The notes beneath the pieces were generated by a model. The model ran no database searches and had not been told where the DNA came from. It worked only from the letters and a program-made list of their open reading frames with translations. The position numbers were made by a program, and so were the translations under genes. Shown in pieces: positions 1 through 10,239 of a stretch of 36,117 nt of DNA. The DNA is from Candolleomyces eurysporus (taxonomy: Eukaryota > Basidiomycota > Agaricomycetes > Agaricales > Psathyrellaceae), in assembly GCA_027579435.1 (NCBI GenBank), contig JANBPK010001113.1:1-36117 (forward strand), in the 5' to 3' direction. Position 1 is the first letter of the stretch. Every line of letters starts with the position of its first letter.

Positions 1-2
1 AA

Positions 3-525
3 ACTATCAAAGACATATTCAGAGTGTTCACAAAAACAAAACCAGCCAGCCTCACCAGTGAAGACGACCTAAATTGCCTAAAATTCCCAGAGTTAAGTCA
101 GGAAACCATGTATACTGCAACTGAGATCTTTACAGATGGGTCAGGCCTGAATATAGGCACTGAAAGTGCCACAGCAGGTGCAGGAGTATGGTTCAGCCAT
201 AATGATACTCGAAATATAGCATGTAGGGTCCCAGAATACCTACCACAAACAAACAATGCTGGAGAGAGTCTAGCAGTGCTACTAGCAATTCAGATGGTCC
301 CAAAAAATGAACCAGTGATAATAAAGTCAGATTCAAAGGTAACAATTCAGATGGTCACACAAAGTGCAGCAGAAGCTGAGGACTGTGACTGGATCAATTT
401 CAGCAACAGGGAGACTCTGGAACCTCTACTAGCAAAAATCAGGGAGAGAGAAGCAGCAACATATTTTGAGAAAGTGAAAGCGCACTCTGGCATTGAAGGC
501 AACGAAGCTGCTGACCGATTAGCTG
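3..525 (+). pseudogene. RNase H domain of a LINE-type retrotransposon, partial
   Basis: The frame is open from the window edge, so the 5' part (presumably the reverse transcriptase) lies outside. Numbered from the GTG at position 24, the RNase HI acidic residues are all visible: D38 in TDGSG, E81 in NNAGES, D103 in KSDSK and D164 in GNEAAD, with the catalytic-loop histidine H154 in KAHSG. This is the arrangement of type I RNase H domains that close ORF2 of fungal non-LTR retrotransposons, where the enzyme removes RNA from the RNA:DNA hybrid. The domain itself looks intact. Directly after the final aspartate the sequence becomes N-rich (526-562), and what follows is KDZ transposase, so the element's 3' end is missing or masked. 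It is called a fragment because neither end is present. A stand-alone host RNase H is less likely given the transposon surroundings. Confidence 0.8.
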
Positions 526-562
526 NNNANNCANCNNNCATANCNATATCNCCAGAAGCNTG
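526..562. other. N-rich low-quality patch at the junction of two transposons
   Basis: Ambiguous bases are interspersed with single called bases, unlike a scaffold gap of fixed length. RNase H sequence lies on the left and KDZ sequence on the right. The frame happens to stay open across the patch, so automatic gene callers may fuse the two proteins. Confidence 0.9.
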
Positions 563-3061
563 NCATCGTTTGACCAACCCCGCCTTCCCTGACTCAGTGC
601 CAGTATGTGGTTCACCTCAAAAGACCTTATGTTAATCCACCCACCTTATTCTACACCCCTAGAATCACTATGCAGAGCTACATCGAGTCAAGTGCCAATG
701 GCAGAATGTCAAGGAGATTATCGAGTTTGGATTTGCCCACAATGGCAAGCAACCAGGAGAAGGGGATCTTGCTTACTTCTGTGCTGGGTGTCCTCAACCT
801 GGAATTAACCTACCTGAAGACTGGAAAAATGACCTGGAGAAATGGAAATATCATTGCTCTCACTGTGGAGATGGCTGCTTTTTGCAAGTTCACCAAGAGC
901 CACTTACAGAGGAAAACGATATTTGGCTCAAGTCTGGTGAAGGCTTCATGACAGAGAGATCAAGATATGCTGAGCATTTGGCTTCCGCTGAAGAGCGCAA
1001 GGATGTGAGTCAAAAAAAAATCCACTCTGCATGCCCACTCACAACCCGGCCACCGTGCTTTATAGCCGATTACTTGTCACGAGCATCGAGCTTTGAAGGA
1101 TAGAAGCAGAATTCACAAGGGATGTGATGTGACTGGGATATGCTCCATGGCATGCATGCGCCATGGAGCCTTCGTGCCAATGGCACAGGTTGACATGCAA
1201 AAGGGAGAAAGGTGGGAGATAGCCCCACCAAGTTTTTTACCCATGCAAACTAACAACTATAGGCAAATGAACATGGACTATGCTACGTCTAAGGCTTGGA
1301 GTTACCAGGATATAACAGAAGCCGAGTTTCTCATCTGGGGCTACAACGTCAACTGTCAGTATCAACCTCATCATAAAGAGAGGGTCGCGGCAAGTGAATT
1401 CCTCTCTCTTCCAGAGGGGCTGGAGGACAAAATCTACTATGCAATTGGGACCTGGCATGTGCATGGTCACAAAAACAAATGCTACCCATGACACGCAACA
1501 AGTTTCATCAGGGGTGCTGGGGTCAAATCTGCTGAGATTCTAGAAGCCCGGTGGTTGGAGCTCAATCACGCTGCACCTTCCCTGCGATATATGACTTTGG
1601 CCCACTGTGCAGAGATGTTGGATGCACTCTTGAACGACATGAATTGGAAGACTATGGTCAATCTTTGTGAGCCACTGATGTTTTTGATTGGACCAGGTAG
1701 CTAATTTTCATTCAGCGGGTTATATCTCAAAATCATATGATAAGGCACTTGAAGAAAGGGAAGACGCCCGGGAAGAGTTTGAAAAACTTGACTCTACCAC
1801 ATCTGATGAACAAAGAACCAAATGGGCATCTCAAGAGGCGCAGGCGCATGCAAACCGTCTCCACAATGTAAAAGCAATGGACATTTACTTGTCCAAGCTC
1901 GAAGGGGGTGGGTTGTTTTTGCTAGGCTTCTCACCAGGCTTTTTGTTCATCTGATTGCCAGCCCCCCCCTCGAGCACAACTTGAGCTTGAGAGAATGGAA
2001 CAAGAGCAAAATGCCGGAAACAACATGGGTCTCACAGCCTGGATTGTTGAAGGCATCGAAATTCAACAACAGCAACTTCGGATTCAAGAAGAAATCACTC
2101 ATCACCCCAACCTGACGACCGCCCAGGAGATCAAGGTTGCAAAAATGAAAGAAAAGCTGATCAAGCGATTTGAAAACATCATGAATACAGCAGAGTATCA
2201 GTTCCCTGATGTGGATTTCAACAAGCTTGTGTACAGGCCAAGTCCCTGGTCCAAAGGCAAAAAATCTGATTCTGACAACGGAGTGGTAACACAGCACGTT
2301 CCTCTACCATCCCAGGTGAACTCAAGCACCTCAATTCCCAGGGCCTACCGGGATGCCAAAGATACTGAGATCATTCTTCGCATGGGAGAGGCAAATGATG
2401 CACTCCAAGCAATACGAGCGGAAATTGGCTACAAATCCTATGTCTACAGAGCTCAAATCAGGCCGTACAAAGGCAAAAACCGGTGAACCAGAGGATGGGA
2501 CAACATCAAACGTTCCGACTGAGAACTCAAATTCCACCAGAAGGCCTACACTAATGCCTTGGCTGCCCTCAGGATACTCGGAGCAAGTGCCAAAGTTCTT
2601 GCACAGTATAAGGACATCACAAAGGAGGATCTGAAGACTGTAACAGCGGTGAGCGAGCCCAATGCCTGGGGTCAGAGCAAGGAAAAGTTGGCTTGGTTTT
2701 GGGGTCTTGATGTGGCAGGTGACAGTGATGGAAGTGAACACCTTGAAGAATGTAAGTGATTGCCAAAGCCTGGTAACCCCATTCTCACTGAGGATTAGTA
2801 TACCGAATTAGCTGGCTCTGTGCCAAATCCCGGAAGGAACGATGGGAGGAAGAATGTGTGCTTCTCAAGAGCAAGATGGGGTGGACAGTCAACTACTACA
2901 AACATAAATCGACAGAATGGACCCAGCTTACATTGGGTAGCCAGAGTGACAAGCAGCACTTGGTGTTTGCTCAGAGCGAGCTTTGGAGATTTCTGCATGA
3001 TCGTGCCAAATCGGAATTTGACTTGTACCTGCACACTGGAATACCTGTCAACTATCTATAG
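563..3061 (+). pseudogene. KDZ-family (Kyakuja/Dileera/Zisupton) transposase, 5'-truncated and decayed
   Basis: Recognised from the order of agaricomycete KDZ signatures. These are LTNPAFPDSVP, the cysteine pair in CAGCPQPGINLP, GEGFM, HEHRAL, VTGI..MACMRHGAFVP, KGER-QMNMDYA, the CQY block, WHVHGHKNKCY, FIRGAG and the C-terminal YRISWLCAKSRKERW. Inferred exons are 563-602, 663-1004, 1066-1211, 1263-1666, 1716-1907, 1962-2751 and 2799-3061. Introns are 47-61 bp with GT-AG ends, and most keep the frame. Three in-frame TGA codons break it (1489, 2484, 2520), and a run of eight C at 1962 shifts it by one. The N-terminal region with the CxC zinc cluster is absent, replaced by the RNase H fragment. 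The family encodes a DDE-type cut-and-paste enzyme with an RNase H-like fold; this copy should be inactive. The family call is strong, the exact exon edges less so. Confidence 0.85.
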
Positions 3062-3577
3062 AAGGCTGTTGCATCCTCAGGAATTGTAATTGCGTATCAT
3101 ACCAAACGGTCGAGGTAGATCTAGCTCATCTACCTTAATCCACCGATGTTTCCCTAGCCACCGATGTTCTTCCAACCACCGATGTTTTCCTAGCTACTGA
3201 TCTTCCCCAATGACCAATGTTTTACAATCCTGAGATATTGCCCAAGGCATTTTGATTTAGGTCTAATGGTCTGCCGATGCTTTACCATTCACCGGTGATA
3301 TTGCCAAGTGGTGTGCATTAAAAATTGGTGCATTAAAAATTGGTGCATTAGAAATCGGTAAATCAAACTACTACTCTGCCCTCCTTTCTGAAATCTGCTG
3401 CTTGGTGACACCAAGCTCTGCATCTACAATGGAAGTCAACTGAACATAGAGTGCAAGGTGGCGGCTCAGCGTCTCATAATAATCAAGGGTGGGCCGCAAA
3501 TCTCCTGGAATCACCGGGCACAAAGAAATCCTAGTATATAATGAGTCTCAGATCAAGCATATATCAGTAGACATACC
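3062..3577. repeat. Gene-free interval with ACCGATGTT repeats
   Basis: This stretch lies between the KDZ stop codon and the end of the minus-strand repetitive gene. From about 3139 to 3190 the motif CCACCGATGTT occurs three times at about 18-bp spacing. Degenerate copies follow (CTACTGATCTT, GACCAATGTT, GCCGATGCT, CACCGGTGAT) up to about 3300. Around 3312-3350 the phrase GGTGCATTAAAAATT is repeated in tandem. No protein of note is visible. Confidence 0.7.
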
Positions 3578-6241
3578 TCACTCGATAGGTTCACTAAACT
3601 TGATGGCCTCTATCCCTGATTCCGAGGAGGGTCTCAAGCCCACATCGAAGTCCTCATCCTTCAGGGAAGACTCGAAGAAACTTCCCCTGGAGGAAGGCTG
3701 GCTGGGAGAGCCCACATCAAAGTCTTCGTCCTTCAGGGAAGATTCCTCCAACTCGATGCTTGCTGCTGAAGGTCGACTATCTGAGCCGACGTCAAAGTCT
3801 TCATCATTCAGAGATGATTCCTCAACAACACTGGCCACCAAGGAAGGTTGACTGNCTGAGGCAATGTCAAAGTTTTCGTCATTCAAGGATGATTCCTCGA
3901 CACTTGCCACTGAGGAAGGTCGACTGTCTGAGCAACGTTGAAGTCTTCATCATTCAAGGATGATTCTTCCTCGACACTTGCTGCCGAGGAAGGTCGACTG
4001 TCTGAGGCGACGTTGAAGTCTTCGTCCTTCAAGGATGGTTCCTCAACACTTGCCACTGAGGAAGGTCGACTGTCCGAGGCGACATCGAAGTCTTCATCCT
4101 TCAAGGATGATTCCTCAACACCGGCCACCGAGGAAGGTCGGCTATCTCAGCCGATGTCAAAATCTTCATCCGTTGATTCCTCCTGCTGAACACTTGCCAC
4201 CGAGGAACGTTGACTATCCGAGGCAACGTCAAANGTCTTCGTCTTTCAAGGACAATTTCCCATCTGAGCCAAGGTCAAAAATCTTTGTCCTGCAGGGAAG
4301 ATCGGCTACCGGAGCCTCTGCCATGAGAGCCAACATCGGAATGATTCGATGGGTCGATATATTGCGTGGGGGAACCCCGGCCGCCGGTGTGCAGCCCGCT
4401 GTCCCCGATATCTTCGGCCATCGGGGAACCAGCACGATCGGAACCTACATCGAAATCCGAGTCTCGGAGGGAATTTCGCCCATTCGATTCTGGAGAGGGG
4501 CTACGAGCGACGTCGAGTGGTGGTTGAGTGGGGGTGTTTGCCATAGCAGACGTGTCCGTTTCTTTGAGATCACCAGTCGCAGAATTGGACAAGACCGCAT
4601 ATGCAAAGGATGGTGGATACCTCGAGGCAGTCACGCAAAGCTCGGTAGGGCGCTTGTGAACCAGAGATGGGGGAGGGGAGTAGAGATCCGGAAAGTGAGG
4701 AGGGAAAGAACCAGGGCTAGCCCGCCATGAAGGTGGGGGGTATCTCGAAGCTAGGGCTTCTTGTGAAACTGGATGGATCGAAGCCACCTGGCTTGGTCGA
4801 TGATCCTGGCTGGTGAATCGAGAAATCACCGAGTTTCAAGCTTAACTCTGATAACTCTATGGGCCGGGTTCAAGTTAGGTCAAAAAGAGATTTTCAGTCA
4901 TACCTGCTTCCGAAACCTTGGGCGAGGCATCTTTCGCACCGGGCTTGTCTAGGGAAGGGAATATCAGGACCTGATGATAAAGCTGAGGTCAACTGAATCC
5001 TACCCAGCTGAGAGAGAAGACGAAATTTTGGTGTTTTCAGATTTCCAGTGGCAGGGCTATCAGTGGTATTTGCTACAAAGATGCTTAGGTCGCTGGAAAT
5101 TGGGGTCAAGGCAAATACATATGGGAGTTGGTGGCTGACGAATGGACGATCCGCCAAGTCCCGCGGCTCATGGAAGTGTTGGAGTCGGCTACAAAGAATA
5201 TTTTGTAAGAATGAGCCGGATGATAGACGTGGCATTATAAACCTGTGGTAGGAGGGGTGCTGATGGTTGTGCCGGGGTTGTCTATCCCTCGCATTCTCCG
5301 GTTTGCATAGGTTTGAAGGTTGTCACGGCCAGTGTTCCTTGCAATTGCAATGTTTTGACCTGGGCTAAGGGAATGTTCAGCAGGGGTCGGTGTCCCACCA
5401 GTGTTATCCTCGCAGTCGTGCCCATCGTGTCCGGCAGTTCCACCATGAGCACAGCCGATGTTTCCTGCTAACAACTAAATAAAATACCATGATATGAGAT
5501 AGGTATACACACCTGAGGATCCACCGATGTTTTGATCATCGGTGGCTGGATGACAAGTGGGTTAACTCGCTAGAAACGAGATGGAAAGACAAACCTCTGG
5601 CAGAAACCCCGGTGGGTATGTCATCATCGGTCGCTCCAGGATACTCACGAAGAACTAGAGAGATTAAGCTTCACAGACCAATGAGATAGGCAAAAAGACT
5701 TGCACTCTCTTGGTGGCATAGAGGGAGACCATGGGATATCTGAGCCACTGCCAGTAAAAGTGGTGGGATGCATATCCTGAAACATCGGCCGATTATGCAC
5801 CCAATCCCTGGTAGCCGGGTTTCGAGTCTCCAGCCAGTGTTGATGGTTAACCGAAAGGTGCCTGATCGCTCGCTGCCGAAGTTGAGATGGATGAACCTCA
5901 GGGGTCACATTGCCAGTCAGCACCGGCTTTGGTTGCCGATCTGCTGTAATGTCGTCCACCTCGATCGGAAATTCGGTGTTCATCACCGGTGCTTGGATGC
6001 CGGTGTTCTGGGCAAGGGTTTCGTAAGAAGTATCTATCTCAAAATTAGCTAGCTTTTCAGGCCTCGAAACCGGCTAATCGGACATATGGAGATTAGTGAT
6101 ATCCACCGGTAGCGAAGTTGCTGGAGAGATGTCGTAAGCAGAAATGTCGTAAATGTCATTGATCATCACATGAACTTGATAAGGAAAAAACATACGGCTC
6201 GCAGCCAGACTTGTAAGTGGAGAGTTGAATGTGTCGCTCAT
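3578..6241 (-). CDS. Repetitive acidic protein gene, multi-exon, frames damaged
   Basis: Unrecognised. On the minus strand a probable start at 6241 (MSDTFNSPL) opens a 55-residue reading frame. Splicing from about 6102 to an acceptor near 6000 would continue it into a 5649-5999 exon, whose end at SSS/GTGAGT is a strong donor. Further open blocks lie at 5474-5235, 5235-4894 and 4829-4300, and splicing between them could not be made fully consistent. The C-terminal third is a tandem array with consensus ESSLKDEDFDVGSDSRPSS, about nine units, ending at a TGA at 3578. Frame changes inside the array, and the Ns at 3855 and 4234, make it either a pseudogene or a badly assembled gene. The low-complexity Ser/Asp/Glu repeats predict a disordered protein. 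Its 5' end faces the gene starting at 6430, so the two may share a promoter. Gene boundaries are inference; the strand choice rests on the terminal stop and the acidic repeat. Confidence 0.4.
3615..4260 (-). repeat. Tandem coding minisatellite, about nine units of 69-74 bp
   Basis: On the plus strand the phrase GAGGAAGGTCGACT or a close variant recurs near 3624, 3692, 3768, 3842, 3914, 3988, 4062, 4131 and 4203. Read on the minus strand each unit encodes about 24 residues centred on SLKDEDFDVxSDSRPSS. A 72-bp period keeps the frame; several units are 74 or 69 bp, and 74-bp units break it. Two more diverged units (SLQDKDF, SLRDSDFDVGSD) extend the array to about 4480. Confidence 0.8.
5521..5545. 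repeat. Perfect inverted repeat built from the ACCGATG motif
   Basis: CCACCGATG at 5521-5529 is followed by a 7-base loop and its exact complement CATCGGTGG at 5537-5545. This forms a 9-bp hairpin from two opposed copies of the motif that is dispersed over the region. It lies in a likely intron of the minus-strand gene. Confidence 0.75.
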
Positions 6242-6429
6242 GATGGTGGTCAAGTATTAAGGAGGTAGAACACTGGCAATACCGAGGTTATAAGTTTTTC
6301 CAGCATCATGTGATTTAGGCAGCTGAACTTGAATCTTAATAAAATTTGTAAATCGCGCTTCGATGGGAAAACACATCTTGTCTCTCTTCTTTCATCATCG
6401 AACTTGCCAGCGAAATCGTCCCTCAAACA
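6242..6429. promoter_or_regulatory. Shared upstream region of two divergent genes
   Basis: Only 188 bp separate the two inferred start codons. The plus-strand side ends in a pyrimidine-rich tract (TTGTCTCTCTTCTTTC) just ahead of the ATG at 6430, a common fungal promoter feature. GTAGAACACTGGCAATACCG near 6266 resembles the repeat motif found downstream at 9.5-9.9 kb. No convincing TATA box was seen. Confidence 0.35.
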
Positions 6430-9338
6430 ATGGCCGACCTCAAGAACGCAATTTGTGATCTCCAAAACTCGCTGCTCAGACTGAGTCACCAGAGCGACGA
6501 GGAGCTCTACCGAGTAGAAGGGAAAAAGATGGTAAGTGAATTGCAACTTTGTCCAAATTCACGCTAATCTCGCTTCGCCCGATCTGTAGGAGGCCATCAT
6601 TCGCCAACTGCGGGACACCGATAGGGACGGCAAACGGAAAATGATGGGCACCGTCGTAGCAAAATTTTGCACTGAGTACTTGGAAGCGCGGAAAGCTCAC
6701 CGGGATGGCCGTGAATACAAGTTCACTCGTGACTGGAGGAAGGTAAGAAGTGTCTGTAATTCTGAATTTTTATGATCGCAGACTTACCATGCTTCCTTGA
6801 CAATCAGAGTCGGGCCACCGTTGTTTGGAAGTCGAAAGATTCGTCGAGAGGCGAGCGACCTGCAAAAGTAAGTATTCTGTGATTCCGAGTCATTGCAAGG
6901 ATTAATCCTTGCAATAAAATGCTTCTCTGGCCATTAGAGCCTGGCGGCCGATGTTCAGAAGCCCTCAGAATCAAAAGGCAATGCACCTGAGCCGCCTGCA
7001 AAGGTTTGTTTCGCGATTCTAATTCTCATTGCAAGGATTTACATAGCAATCAGAGCGCGGCCGCCGATGTTCCGAAGCCGGCGGCTTCCAAAGGCAAGGC
7101 ACCGGAGCGGCCCGTTCCAAAGCCACCGACAATCGACTTGAACAACCCACCAAGGAAACAGGTGAGTGCAGGCATTTTTGTAGGCATCGACTGGCCAGGT
7201 ACATGGAAACAGGTTCCTCCCCCGAGTAAGAAAACTACGGCGGCAGAGCAGCCTGTCGCCTCAAGCTCCAAAACCCCGGCTCAGCAGCCCACCCGGGTAT
7301 GTTCTCTAACATTCTAAGTCGAGCACCTTTTTGATCCTTTTCACAATTAGTCTCAGGCAGGCTCATCAAAAACACCGGCTACGTCTACCCAGGTAAGAAG
7401 GCCGTTTCTACCGGGCTTCTTCTCTGAGTTTTCAAACTACAGGCCCCCAAAACTTCNAAAACCAAAAATGCCCTCAGCACCAAAGGCCCCGGCTGGGGAG
7501 CCCAAAAAACCCGTCAAAACTAAGACTGTGGCCGCAAAACAACCCGGCGAATCAGCCCCCAAAACCCCGGTGGGAAGTAACCAGGTAAGTAATAGAGAAA
7601 GACTCGCTACCTCTCAATCTCATACTTTCAAGGGGAGCACCTCAAAAACCTCGGCTGTGCAGGCCACNAAAAAAATCTTCAACTTCAAAATCTTCGGTGA
7701 GCTCTAACTGCATACGCACAAAATGACGGACCTGATACTTGTCAGGCCATGGATGTGGATGAACCGGCAAAAGGCAAAGTCAAACCCCGGGTCGTCATCG
7801 AAATCCCCGGTAGGAAGTCAGGTGAGACATTGAAGGCCGCTGGAGAAAAGGAAAAGGCCGGTGGGGGAAAGGGAAAGGGAAAGGAAATCATCAAGCAGAG
7901 ACCCCGCACCAGCAGAGAGGAGCACGAACACGGCGAGGCTCTCTATGACCCTGCCGAAGATTCGGACTCCAGCGGTTACGCAGACGAACCTGTTGGAGCA
8001 AAGCGAAAGGGAAAGTCCGGCCAAAAAGGGAGCACGAGCAAGAAGCCAAAATCAGTGGCCATCCTCAGTGATACCGGCTCCGAGAGCTCGATTCCGATAA
8101 TCCAACGAAGGTCCCTCCCTACNAAAAAGTCCGGTAAAAACATCGGCCAGGTGAAAACCCCCACCAACCCCCTTCCCTCCGGCCAACGCAAATCGAGACC
8201 CCGAAGCAACTTCTTCAAATACCTCCCAACCGCGACGGTCAACTTCCTACTAGCGATCAGGGATCGGAAGGAGCCCCCCACCACAGAGGAAAAGCAAGCA
8301 TACGATTCATGGCTCGCGGGAGTCATTAAAACCAACCCGGCGATGAAGCCCCAAAAAGAAAGGTCGAATACCAACAAGGCCGCCATACTTCTGGGCCAAT
8401 CGCTCGATCCGCCTGCAGGGTTAGTTGCCAACGAATCGCCCTGCAACTACTGCAAGGAATACTGCCCTGTTCGGTGCTTTGTCATGGACCAAGGCACATC
8501 ATGCCTGATGTGCAACTTCTTCCGTCACTCCACGTGCAAGAAGAACGGCAACCGGGTATGACTNAAAATTCTCACTAGATTCCTCAACTGATTTCTCTCA
8601 GGTGATGGAGATGGGTAGCAAGCGTCTCAAAAACGAAAAGTCCAAGTCCAAGGCCGGCGAGAAGGGCAAGTCCAAGGAAAAGCCCGGTGAGGAAATCAAG
8701 GACCCCGTCGCAGACAGCATGCCCGAGGATACTCGCCCCCCTGAAGTTTTGAACGAGCAACTCTGGGCCGAGGTGCAGTTCACCCAAGCACAACAAGGGT
8801 CTGCAATTCGGGCTATCCAAAGCCAGATGGACGCCATGACCTTGGGGATGGCAGCTTGTGGCTCCCTGCTCAAGGATGCCAAACAAAAAGTTCAATACCA
8901 TTCGTCCATCCGCACCGGGGTTGATGAAACAGTGGCCGACAGCTCCAAAACGCTTGCCGAGAGCATCGAGAAGATTATTGCTGGGCGCGATCAACTCGAA
9001 GAACTCAACCCCGGCGTCCCTCACCACTTGCTCGAGGACCACATCAAAAATCTCAATGCACTCATCTCACTCGGCTTGGAGTTCTCTCAGACTTTCCAGG
9101 CTGTGGCCGACAATGCCCACTGGGCAACCGTAGCCCTCGGAGAGTGGCTTCAGGGTCTGGAAAGAGGGAAACAGCCAGCGACATTGAAATGGCTGAAGTT
9201 GATGACTCGGGGGAAGAAAGAGCGGCCGGCGATCTGGCTCAGAGTGACCAAGGGTCGGGTGAGGAGGAAGGAGGCTTGGGTGAGGAGGAAGGAGGCTCGG
9301 GTGAGGAGGAAGAAGGCTCAGAGCAAAGTGATGAGTGA
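6430..9338 (+). CDS. Lys/Pro-rich protein with Cys cluster and helical C-terminus (copy 1, full length)
   Basis: Unrecognised. Eleven exons fit in phase: 6430-6531, 6590-6742, 6808-6867, 6938-7003, 7054-7161, 7213-7296, 7351-7392, 7443-7584, 7633-7696, 7746-8555 and 8602-9338, giving about 788 residues. Exons 1-2 form a charged helical head. Exons 3-9 are short Ala/Pro/Lys-rich modules (SSKTPA-like, AADVxKP). Exon 10 is basic and disordered, then carries a domain ending in a seven-cysteine cluster, CNYCKEYCPVRC followed by CLMC and C. Exon 11 is a helical segment, probably coiled coil, with an acidic GEEEGG-repeat tail. Dropping the Ns at 7457 and 7668 restores the frame of exons 8 and 9. A missing G at 9153-9155, present in copy 2, shifts the tail, so the uncorrected frame runs to 9432. 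The cysteine spacing recalls TE-associated zinc clusters of basidiomycetes; nucleic acid binding is inference. Confidence 0.65.
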
Positions 9339-9432
9339 GCTTTTGTCAACCCCTCTTCCCTCCACGCCTTTTGGACTTTCTTCGGTGGCCGCTTTACAGA
9401 CGTACCGGACTTTAATTTTGCACCCGTATTAA

Positions 9433-10170
9433 TTTTGCACCTGTATTAATTTCTTGCAATTTTCTTTTCTTTTGGCTATGGAATCAGTTGATATTCCTGC
9501 ATGCAGGCAAGTGCAGCAATGAAAGGTAAAACACCGGTGGCCGGTAATGAGCGGAATATTCAACACGAGTTTAGCGTGCCTCAGCGATAGTGTCAAAAGC
9601 CGGCGGCGGGTATGACGTGGACAGGCCATTATAGAGCTACAGTGATACATGAATTAACATGCCTTGATAAGGGGATTTTGTAGAACATTGGTGGCTTATT
9701 TGAACCAAATTACCACAGGCGATAGGTGTAGAACACCGGTGGAGGTAAGATATCGGATTGTAGAACATCGGTGACTTATTTGTACCAAATTACCACAGGT
9801 GATAGTGTAGAACACCGCTGGAGGTGACATCGGTAGGCCATTATAAAGCTACAAACATTTGGCATGATACATGGAACCAACATGCCTTGGCAATAGTGAC
9901 GGTTGTGGAACATCGGTGGTTGAGAACATCGGTGGATCATTTTATCTTCGAGCTAGATCTAAATCGTTTGGTACAATAGATACCATAGAATACACACCCA
10001 CTGAGGCAATAATCCTGACGTATTTCAAAAGCCCGGCAGCGAAGATGTGAATCAAAATTGACTGCATGGTATGAATTGAGGAATCCCGGCATGAGAAACC
10101 TCGGTGGAAAAAATGGATTGAGAAGTATTAAAAAGCTCGGCAACATTCAAAGCTATCATGAATGGTACTC
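9433..10170. repeat. Minisatellite field of AACAYCGGYGG motifs, copy 1
   Basis: About ten copies of AACACCGGTGG/AACATCGGTGG and variants lie between 9529 and 10110. They sit in larger units. GTAGAACAT.GGTG.CTTATTT...CCAAATTACCACAGG.GATAG appears at about 9680 and again at about 9760, and AGGCCATTATA.AGCTACA with AACATGCCTT appears at about 9625 and 9835. AGAACATCGGTGG-type copies at 9908-9940 are nearly adjacent. No gene is visible. Confidence 0.8.
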
Positions 10171-10239
10171 CTATCGGTAGCAACACAATGTAAACCAGTC
10201 GAGGGTGCAACTAGCAGCCACACTACCAATTTGGCTGCC

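Noticed and set aside
3120..3300. CRISPR-like array from regularly spaced CCACCGATGTT copies
   Set aside because: The repeat is only 11 bp, spacers are a few bases, copies are degenerate and the genome is eukaryotic.
3489..4189. Plus-strand reading of the repeat array (SKSSSFKDDSSSTLAAEEG)
   Set aside because: The minus strand gives the acidic repeat with a natural C-terminal stop at 3578 and continues into further open blocks, so the plus-strand frames are taken as shadows. The choice is not proven.
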